From Actinomycetes bacterium (GTDB lineage: Bacteria > Actinomycetota > Thermoleophilia > Gaiellales > Gaiellaceae), in the NCBI GenBank assembly GCA_030624785.1, contig JAUXJK010000186.1, positions 1 to 5,032 of the forward strand: 5,032 nt of DNA, written 5' to 3'. The position numbers and the translations under genes are program-made. The notes beneath the pieces are model-generated. The model worked only from the letters and a program-made list of their open reading frames with translations, searched no databases and had not been told where the DNA came from. This document shows, piece after piece, positions 1 to 5,032 of this stretch. Position 1 is the stretch's first letter. Each line of letters opens with the position of its first letter.

Positions 1-630
1 GGCGGCATGGCCTACAAGGACGGTTGGACCTGCATCCAGGATCCGCTCTCCAACTGTCGTATTCAGCCCGTCGAGGCACTCGAGAACAAGTTTCCGATGA
101 AGGTTCGAAGGCTAGAGTTGCGCACTGGTATCGAGGGCGCAGGGAAGCATCGTGGCGGGTTCGGGCTTCGTCGCGACATCGAAGTGCTCGGCGACTGCGT
201 CTTCTCGACGTGTTTGGATCGAAGCATCATTCCGCCATTCGGTCTGTTTGGTGGTGCTGACGGCGCTCCGAACCTCATCTATCTGAAGCGCAATGGCAGT
301 GATGAGTGGGAGCCGGTCAGCTCTCGCATGTCGAACATGCCGATCAAGGCGGGTGACAGCGTCCGAATCGAGACCGCTATCGGCGGCGGGTTTGGAAACC
401 CACTCGAGCGTGAGCCTGATCTGGTTGCGGAGGATGTTCGCGAGCGCTACATAGCGCAGGCTGATGGTGAGGCCGTGTACGGCGTTGTACTGACTTCAGA
501 CCTCGTCGTCGACGAGCAGGCCACGGCCGCGAAGCGCTCCGAGCTGTCCGCAGCGTTGGGCGCGAATGGAGCCCCGGACGATCCAGGCTATCCAGCGCGG
601 CAGGCGACCTTCGAGCCGGCGGCGGCATAG
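1..630 (+). CDS. hyuB: Hydantoinase B / 5-oxoprolinase-type subunit (HyuB), C-terminal part, 5' end outside the window
   Basis: The reading frame is open from base 1 and ends at TAG 628-630, giving 209 residues. The ATG at base 7 is an internal methionine, not the start, because family members are usually above 500 residues and only the last third or so is here. Recognisable family blocks, numbered from the window edge, are PVEALENKFP (about 23-32), an AGKHRGGFG block (about 47-55), AGDSVRIET (about 117-125), and GGGFGNPLERE followed by a DVRERY segment (about 128-150) and YGVVL. These match the conserved end of HyuB proteins, which normally read GGGGYGDPLER and RGGLG. HyuB works with HyuA in ATP-dependent opening of cyclic amides (5-oxoproline, hydantoins, N-methylhydantoin) or, in related enzymes, ketone carboxylation. 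A hyuA gene is expected upstream but is not visible. The stop codon directly abuts the next gene, so the two are very likely cotranscribed. The family call is firm; the substrate is unknown. Confidence 0.9.
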   Translation, partial: GGMAYKDGWTCIQDPLSNCRIQPVEALENKFPMKVRRLELRTGIEGAGKHRGGFGLRRDIEVLGDCVFSTCLDRSIIPPFGLFGGADGAPNLIYLKRNGSDEWEPVSSRMSNMPIKAGDSVRIETAIGGGFGNPLEREPDLVAEDVRERYIAQADGEAVYGVVLTSDLVVDEQATAAKRSELSAALGANGAPDDPGYPARQATFEPAAA

Positions 631-1833
631 ATGTCTGCAACGAAGGACATCGCTGTCGACGAGCTGAAAGAAAGCGCCGAGCTCGGGCGCGACTACCTCG
701 TCACGTTTCTGAGTAGTCTCGTTGCGACCAAGAGCGTCAACCCGGGCATCTACGAGGCCGAAATGGCCGCAAAATGCGCCGAGTGGCTGAAGCCGACGGG
801 TGCAGAGGTCACGCTCGTCGAATCAATGCCGGATCGACCCTCGCTGGGCGCTGTGCTCAAGGGGTCGGGCGGCGGCCCCGCGCTCGTGCTCAACGGTCAT
901 ATCGACACCGTTCCGATCGACGATCCGGAGCTGTGGGACACGGAGCCATTCACGCCGACCGAGAAGCCGGACGGGTTCCTCTACGGTCGAGGATCGTGCG
1001 ACATGAAGTCGGGCCTGACAGTGCAGATCGCTGTGGCTCAACATCTCGCGCGGCAAGGAAAGCTCGTGGGCGATCTCGTGCTGCACTTCGCCATGGGCGA
1101 GGAATGCGCGGAGCCCGGGACGCTTTCGCTGATTCAAGCCGGCTTCGTAGGCGATTTTGGGATCACGACCGAACCCACGGACCTCCGGGTTGCGACCGCC
1201 GAGCGCGGGCTTGCGTGGTTCACCATTCGGGTCAAGGGACGTTCAATTCACGCGAGCCGTGCTCATCTCGGAGACAATCCGAACAAGCGAATACCGCTGG
1301 TCCTCGAGGCCGTGCAGTCCTACGAGAATGAGATCAGCACCCGAGAACATCCACTGTGTCCGGGCGGGTCGTGCACGCCGACCTTGATCCACGCAGGCGT
1401 CAAGGAGAACGCCGTGCCGGACTACAGCGAGGTCACCGTCGATCGTCGGTTGATTCCGGGCGAGACCATCAAGGATGAACTGGCGCTACTGGGCTCGCAT
1501 CTAGAACGCATGAAGGAACGCGATCCTGGGTTTGATTTCGAGGTGAGAGCCTGGGACAACGCTTTCGAAGCCGCGGAGATCCCGACTGATTCGCCCTTCG
1601 CGGCGCAGATGGCGGCGACGGTCTCGGCCGTCACCGGCGAGGGCTGCGAGATCTATGGAACTCCCTACTCGAGCGACGTCCGCAACCTGGTCAACGACGC
1701 GGGTATGGAGGCGATCACGTTTGGGGCCGGCAACGTGGCTGAATGTCACTGTCCCAACGAGCGCGTCTCGGTCCAGCAACTCGAGCACGCTGCACTTTCT
1801 GTGGCGAAGATCGCAACCGATCTGCTGACATGA
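631..1833 (+). CDS. M20-family metallohydrolase (ArgE/DapE-like deacylase or peptidase)
   Basis: A complete 400-residue cytosolic enzyme of typical M20 length, with no signal peptide. The two-metal site is intact: H90 and D92 in LNGHIDTVP, bridging D124 in GRGSCDMKSG, catalytic base E157 and metal ligand E158 in MGEECAEPGT, E181 in TTEPTDLR, and H373 in ECHCPNERV near the C-terminus. Residues about 190-300 form the inserted dimerisation (lid) domain, with KGRSIHAS carrying H207, the usual active-site histidine contributed by the partner subunit. M20 enzymes of this type remove acyl, succinyl, carbamoyl or amino-acid groups from an amide nitrogen. The sequence does not separate ArgE, DapE or carbamoylase-type activity. 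The ATG directly follows the hyuB TAG and no strong Shine-Dalgarno precedes it, so translation probably depends on coupling to hyuB. This start fits the family N-terminus. In context it may process the ring-opened product of HyuAB (inference). Confidence 0.93.
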   Translation: MSATKDIAVDELKESAELGRDYLVTFLSSLVATKSVNPGIYEAEMAAKCAEWLKPTGAEVTLVESMPDRPSLGAVLKGSGGGPALVLNGHIDTVPIDDPELWDTEPFTPTEKPDGFLYGRGSCDMKSGLTVQIAVAQHLARQGKLVGDLVLHFAMGEECAEPGTLSLIQAGFVGDFGITTEPTDLRVATAERGLAWFTIRVKGRSIHASRAHLGDNPNKRIPLVLEAVQSYENEISTREHPLCPGGSCTPTLIHAGVKENAVPDYSEVTVDRRLIPGETIKDELALLGSHLERMKERDPGFDFEVRAWDNAFEAAEIPTDSPFAAQMAATVSAVTGEGCEIYGTPYSSDVRNLVNDAGMEAITFGAGNVAECHCPNERVSVQQLEHAALSVAKIATDLLT

Positions 1834-1867
1834 TCCGGAGTCGTCGGGCGCGATAGCCGACGCCGAC

Positions 1868-1875
1868 AGAAGGGG
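1868..1875 (+). promoter_or_regulatory. Ribosome binding site of the amidohydrolase gene
   Basis: AGAAGGGG ends five bases before the ATG at 1881. It is purine-rich and well spaced, and supports that start. The 47-base gap upstream shows no convincing promoter, so this gene probably belongs to the same transcript as the two genes before it. Confidence 0.6.
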
Positions 1876-1880
1876 CTCTA

Positions 1881-3251
1881 ATGGCTCGTGACCTTCTCAT
1901 CCAGAATGCGAGGGTGATCGACGGCTCTGGGAGTGAGCCGATCGAACACGGCTCCGTCCTGGTCGAGGGCGGGCGAATCAGCAGTGTCGGCACTATCGAT
2001 GCGGTTTCGGCTGCGAATCGGACCGATCTACGGAAGCTCGATGCGACGGGTCTCACGGTCATGACGGGCATGGTCGACTGCCACTTCCACGGCGTCTATC
2101 AAGATGTGACGTGCTGGGAGGACTACGACCTACGCCGCAGCATCGAGCACGCGACGATTCTCGCCGCGCGAAATGCGCAGACGCTGCTCGAGGTTGGGTT
2201 CACGAGCGCTCGCGACACTGGCACCCGCGGGATGGTTGGTATCGCCGTACGCGACATGATCAATGAGGGCGTCCTCGTAGGGCCCCGCTTGCTCGCCGGC
2301 GGCCAGATCATCACGACGACCGGCGGGCTCGCGGATGGCTACGGGAGTTGGATCGACAATCGGGCCAGCCTGGGCCGCGTCGTTGACGGGATCGAGGAGG
2401 TCGTCAAGGCCGTTCGCGAACAGGTGAAGTACGGCGCCGAAACGGTCAAGTTGGAGGCCAGCGGTACCGGAATCAGCCCGTACTCAGACTCCCGCAAGCA
2501 GACGATGACCGTCGAAGAGATGGCGGCCGCGGTCAAAGAGGCCCACCGCAACGGCGTGCGCGTCGCGTGCCACGCGCAGGCAACCGAGTCGATCAAGAAC
2601 GCCGTCCGCGCGGGCGTAGACACGGTCGAGCACGGGTCGTTTCTTGACGAGGAAGGAACCGAGCTGATGCGGCAGGCGGCCACGGTGCTCGTGCCGACGA
2701 TCTCGGTGTTGGATCTCTACGTCACGCGAGGGCCTGACGTAGGAGTTCCCCAGTGGATCGTCGAGAAGTTTCAGGGCGACCTTGTCGAACATCGGCAGAG
2801 CGTGAAGATGGCGCTCGACGCGGGTATTCCAATGGCAGTTGGTAGCGACTCGGGCCACGCGTTCAACCCGCAGTCGGAGATCGCGTACGAGCTGGAGATG
2901 ATGGTCGACGCCGGCTTCACGCCGATGCAGGCGATCGAATCGGCTACACGCATCGGTGCGGAAGTCATCGGGTGGGAGAACGAGATCGGCCAGCTGTCGC
3001 CGGGAATGTTCGCTGATCTCCTCGTCGTTGATGGAAACCCGCTTGAGGATGTACGCATGCTGCGCGACCCGGCTCGGCTGGTTAGCGTCTACAAGGACGG
3101 TGCGCTTGCGGGCGGTCGTGCAGCGCCCCGCCGCGAGGAGCTCGAACTTGGCTACGAGCTTGCTCCCAGACCGGCCTCGGCCGAACCCGATGAAAGCGAC
3201 GCGATCGAGCGTCCGTGTTGTCTCAAGACCTCAGAGGAGCTCGAGCACTAG
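1881..3251 (+). CDS. Metal-dependent amidohydrolase, imidazolonepropionase / Xaa-Pro dipeptidase-like
   Basis: A 456-residue cytosolic amidohydrolase-superfamily protein. The N-terminus (LLIQNARVIDGSG, then VLVEGGRISSVG) and the C-terminus (LSPGMFADLLVVDGNPLEDV) form the beta-sandwich domain, and a TIM barrel lies between. The visible metal and catalytic residues are H68 and H70 (DCHFH), K190 (TVKLEASG, the likely carboxylated lysine), H231 (ACHAQ), H251 (TVEHGSF) and D323 (VGSDSGH), which is the complete binuclear set. GFTSARDTG (106-114) is also typical. Relatives include prolidase-like carboxypeptidases acting on Xaa-Pro, Xaa-Arg or Xaa-Lys dipeptides, and imidazolonepropionase; the exact substrate cannot be assigned. 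At 146-155 the protein has TTTGGLADGY where many relatives have TGGHGD, which may alter specificity (inference). About 45 residues follow the usual end of the family and include a Cys-Cys pair (446-447). Start chosen at ATG 1881 from its ribosome binding site and its family-like N-terminus. It is third in the + strand operon, and its stop interleaves with that of the convergent creatininase gene. Confidence 0.9.
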   Translation: MARDLLIQNARVIDGSGSEPIEHGSVLVEGGRISSVGTIDAVSAANRTDLRKLDATGLTVMTGMVDCHFHGVYQDVTCWEDYDLRRSIEHATILAARNAQTLLEVGFTSARDTGTRGMVGIAVRDMINEGVLVGPRLLAGGQIITTTGGLADGYGSWIDNRASLGRVVDGIEEVVKAVREQVKYGAETVKLEASGTGISPYSDSRKQTMTVEEMAAAVKEAHRNGVRVACHAQATESIKNAVRAGVDTVEHGSFLDEEGTELMRQAATVLVPTISVLDLYVTRGPDVGVPQWIVEKFQGDLVEHRQSVKMALDAGIPMAVGSDSGHAFNPQSEIAYELEMMVDAGFTPMQAIESATRIGAEVIGWENEIGQLSPGMFADLLVVDGNPLEDVRMLRDPARLVSVYKDGALAGGRAAPRREELELGYELAPRPASAEPDESDAIERPCCLKTSEELEH

Positions 3252-4033
3252 CGAGGCGTGTAGCTACCGCCGCCACTCGCAATATCCCCGAGCATGCGCT
3301 CTAGACCCTCGAGCACTGCGTCCAGGTACTGCTCGCCGGCCTCGGCGCTCGCCTTGTGTGGATCACCAAAGATGCCCGGATGACCATCGGCGGCAGTCGG
3401 CCAGCTGACGTATGTACGAGATGGTTCCACGGGGGCTACGAGGTCCCAACGGACGAGTGGAGTCTCGACGCCGTCGATGCGATCCATCTTCACAAGGTCG
3501 GGTCGGGTCGCTAGCTGGAACGACGTCTCCATCTCGCACGCGTGTCCCATCCCGCCGATATCCGAGGTGCGGAGCGCGTGTACGTCGGCCGCGCCCGGCT
3601 CCCAGTAGCTAACGGCCGTGATCTGGACGGGCTGCTTGTGGGCGAATGCATCGACGACGCGGCGTGCTGCAACATCGCACGCTGTCCCGTTGGGTCGGTG
3701 ACCGTTGAGAATGACGATGCGGTAGAAACCGTGCTCGACGAGACTCGACGCCAACTCGACAAGGACCTGCTGGTAGGTCTCGGAACTGAGCGTCATCGTT
3801 CCCGGATACCCCATCCAGGTTGTGGAGTAGCCGTACGGTAGTGCTGGCGCGACCAATGCATCGACGCGCTCGGCGAGTCGCTCAGCCACGGTCGCGACCT
3901 GGTGCGTATCGACATCGAGTGGAAGGTGCGCTCCGTGGGCTTCCGTCGCGCCTGTGGGGATGATGACGAGCCGATTCGCGGCCGCGGCCGCGCCGGCTTC
4001 TTCCCATGTGAGGTGCTGCAGGTGAACTGTCAT
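3248..4033 (-). CDS. Creatininase-family amidohydrolase
   Basis: A complete cytosolic protein of 261 residues, normal for the family. Markers are PTGATEAHGAHLPLDVDTH (27-45), with likely metal ligands E31, H33 and D42; PYGYSTTWMGYPGTMTL (67-82); NGHRPNG (110-116), with metal ligand H112; and GHACEMETS (163-171), with E167. The family includes creatininase (creatinine to creatine), FAPy deformylases and the mycofactocin peptidase MftE, so the name gives only fold and chemistry: metal-dependent hydrolysis of a C-N bond. True creatininase has NGHYEN and most homologues have NGHGGN; here the loop reads NGHRPN, so creatinine is not assured as substrate. An in-frame TTG at 4069 would add 12 residues, but ATG 4033 has a well-placed GGAGAGA before it and gives a family-like N-terminus, so I chose it. 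It lies 45 bases downstream of the MFS gene on the same strand, probably in one operon with it. Its stop overlaps the convergent amidohydrolase stop. Confidence 0.9.
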   Translation of the reverse strand: MTVHLQHLTWEEAGAAAAANRLVIIPTGATEAHGAHLPLDVDTHQVATVAERLAERVDALVAPALPYGYSTTWMGYPGTMTLSSETYQQVLVELASSLVEHGFYRIVILNGHRPNGTACDVAARRVVDAFAHKQPVQITAVSYWEPGAADVHALRTSDIGGMGHACEMETSFQLATRPDLVKMDRIDGVETPLVRWDLVAPVEPSRTYVSWPTAADGHPGIFGDPHKASAEAGEQYLDAVLEGLERMLGDIASGGGSYTPR

Positions 4034-4036
4034 CAA

Positions 4037-4043
4037 TCTCTCC
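4037..4043 (-). promoter_or_regulatory. Ribosome binding site deciding the start of the creatininase-family gene
   Basis: On the - strand, GGAGAGA precedes ATG 4033, with six bases between its GGAG core and the ATG. The alternative TTG at 4069 has no comparable site, so this motif supports the shorter protein. Confidence 0.7.
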
Positions 4044-4078
4044 GTTTCCAGGCTTGTGGTGCGCGGCAATGGGCGAGT

Positions 4079-5032
4079 TTAGATGGTGGTCGTGGCTCGA
4101 TCTGGGTGCTTCGGAGTTTCGTCGATTCCCAGCAATTTCCGGGAAGGGAGGGCGAGGACCGCCAGCGCCCAGAACGCTCCGACCACAAGGAATCCGATCC
4201 GTCCGTCGCCTGGCAGGGAGAACGTCAGGCCGACCAGCGGCGTGCCGATGAGGATCGCAACGCTCGCCAGTGCGTTGACGTAGGCGACGCTGGTGCCCGG
4301 CATCTCGGGACGTGCTTTGGCCGCGCCTGTGAAGGCGGCGGCGAATGGGAAGCCGGCGGACAGCCCGACCACGATCGCGGCCAACGCCATGACGACGGGT
4401 GGCCCTGCCCAGGCGAGCACCGCGACGCCTGTGCCACCGGTGAGAAGGCTGAGCCCGATGAGTTCGCGCGTTCTGTCGGGCCGCTCGCGGACAACCCAGC
4501 CACCCAGGGGCCGGGTCACGACACCCGCGAGTAGCGAGAGCGCCCCGATCGTCGCGGCTGTGCGCGTCGAATAGTCACCTGCCCGCTCGAGCAGCACCAC
4601 AATCCAGGTCGCGACCACGACGTTCAGGCCGAAGGATGCGGTGTGAATCACCACGAGCGGACTCAGGCCCCGCGGGCGTAGCGCTCGAAAGGGCGGGCGG
4701 GCCACCTTGACAGTCGAGCCGGCGCGAGCGCGCGAGCGGTCACTCGGGCTCGCGACGAAGGCTGCGAACGAGACGAGCGAAAGCGCGGCGCCGGTCACAA
4801 ACGGTGCCCGCCATTCGAGCGAGCTCTCGAAGATCGGCACGACCGCGAGCGCCACACCGCCCATGCCGAGGTTGATCCCGCCGTACATGCCCTGCGCGAA
4901 CGCAGAGCCCACCATCGAGCGCACGTAGTCGCTCCCAGCGATAAAGGTGAGACCGGTGCCGACTCCCATGAGGGCTCGTGCGGTCACCCCAAGCCCGAAC
5001 TCAGGCGCAACGAGCGCGAGTGCGTTGGAGCC
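4079..5032 (-). CDS. Major facilitator superfamily transporter, N-terminus outside the window
   Basis: The frame is open to the right edge and stops at TAA 4081-4079, giving 317 residues. A GTG at 4987 is an internal codon: the residues before it (from GSNALALVAPEFGLG) continue in frame and fit the approach to helix 4. Numbered from the window edge, hydrophobic segments lie at about 19-38, 45-69, 75-94, 124-148, 158-180, 190-208, 211-238, 248-270 and 279-296, best read as helices 4-12 of a 12-helix inner-membrane carrier. The region between helices 6 and 7 (95-122) is rich in arginine, as expected for the cytoplasmic central loop. GGWVVRERPDR (177-187), between helices 8 and 9, resembles the second copy of MFS motif A. 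RALMGVGTGLTF is typical of helix 4. Roughly 90 residues with helices 1-3 are missing. The substrate is not readable; pairing with the creatininase-family gene suggests import of an amide, lactam or related compound (inference). Confidence 0.88.
   Translation of the reverse strand, partial: GSNALALVAPEFGLGVTARALMGVGTGLTFIAGSDYVRSMVGSAFAQGMYGGINLGMGGVALAVVPIFESSLEWRAPFVTGAALSLVSFAAFVASPSDRSRARAGSTVKVARPPFRALRPRGLSPLVVIHTASFGLNVVVATWIVVLLERAGDYSTRTAATIGALSLLAGVVTRPLGGWVVRERPDRTRELIGLSLLTGGTGVAVLAWAGPPVVMALAAIVVGLSAGFPFAAAFTGAAKARPEMPGTSVAYVNALASVAILIGTPLVGLTFSLPGDGRIGFLVVGAFWALAVLALPSRKLLGIDETPKHPDRATTTI

Noticed and set aside
774..1331. Open + strand frame of 185 codons inside the M20 gene
   Set aside because: Arg/Ala/Ser-rich translation with no motif, overlapping an M20 gene with every catalytic residue intact.
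1842..1862. Inverted repeat CGTCGG ... CCGACG in the gap between the M20 and amidohydrolase genes
   Set aside because: Only six base pairs with a nine-base loop and no T run. In such GC-rich DNA this is expected by chance, so I do not call a terminator or operator.
3229..3246. Short palindromes (GAGCTC, GCTCGAGC) near the convergent stops
   Set aside because: Small overlapping palindromes inside coding sequence, with no stable stem or T run; not supportable as a bidirectional terminator.
2956..3408. Open + strand frame crossing the convergent junction
   Set aside because: It overlaps the ends of two well-supported genes and its translation is Arg/Ser-rich without any recognisable domain.
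3902..4534. Open + strand frame of 210 codons antisense to the creatininase and MFS genes
   Set aside because: It spans two clear family genes on the other strand, has low-complexity Arg/Gly/Asp-rich composition, and shows no domain: a high-GC shadow frame.
4720..4760. GCGA-rich repetitive stretch
   Set aside because: Explained by arginine and alanine codons in the charged central loop of the MFS transporter.
4079..4987. Reading the MFS gene as complete from GTG 4987
   Set aside because: That would leave a nine-helix protein. The frame stays open to the window edge, and the residues before the GTG fit an MFS protein approaching helix 4, so the gene is cut by the window.

Overview
This is a high-GC bacterial window, packed almost wall to wall with genes. 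It reads as part of a catabolic locus for amide, lactam or peptide-like compounds. The base composition and codon use suit an actinobacterium or a high-GC proteobacterium, but nothing in the sequence fixes the taxon. I see no RNA genes, mobile elements, CRISPR arrays or phage genes, and no gene-free stretch longer than about 50 bases.

Layout. On the + strand: (1) the C-terminal part of a hydantoinase B / 5-oxoprolinase-type subunit (HyuB), cut by the left edge; (2) a complete M20-family ArgE/DapE-like metallopeptidase or deacylase, whose ATG follows the hyuB stop with no gap; (3) after 47 bases with a good ribosome binding site, a complete amidohydrolase-superfamily enzyme of the imidazolonepropionase/Xaa-Pro dipeptidase-like group. 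On the - strand, converging on these: (4) a major facilitator superfamily (MFS) transporter lacking its first three helices because of the right edge, followed 45 bases downstream by (5) a creatininase-family amidohydrolase. The two gene blocks meet with their TAG stop codons interleaved in one CTAG palindrome.

How they may work together (inference). HyuA/HyuB enzymes open cyclic amides such as 5-oxoproline or N-methylhydantoin using ATP. M20 enzymes remove acyl, carbamoyl or amino-acid groups from the linear products. The metal-dependent amidohydrolase and the creatininase homologue also attack C-N bonds, and the MFS protein could carry the substrate. The set therefore looks like uptake and stepwise hydrolysis of a cyclic ureide, lactam or modified dipeptide. 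The exact substrate cannot be read from sequence. Each family is well known. The interest lies in the combination and in a few unusual residues, mainly NGHRPN in place of the common NGHGGN in the creatininase homologue. I see no clearly new kind of system here.
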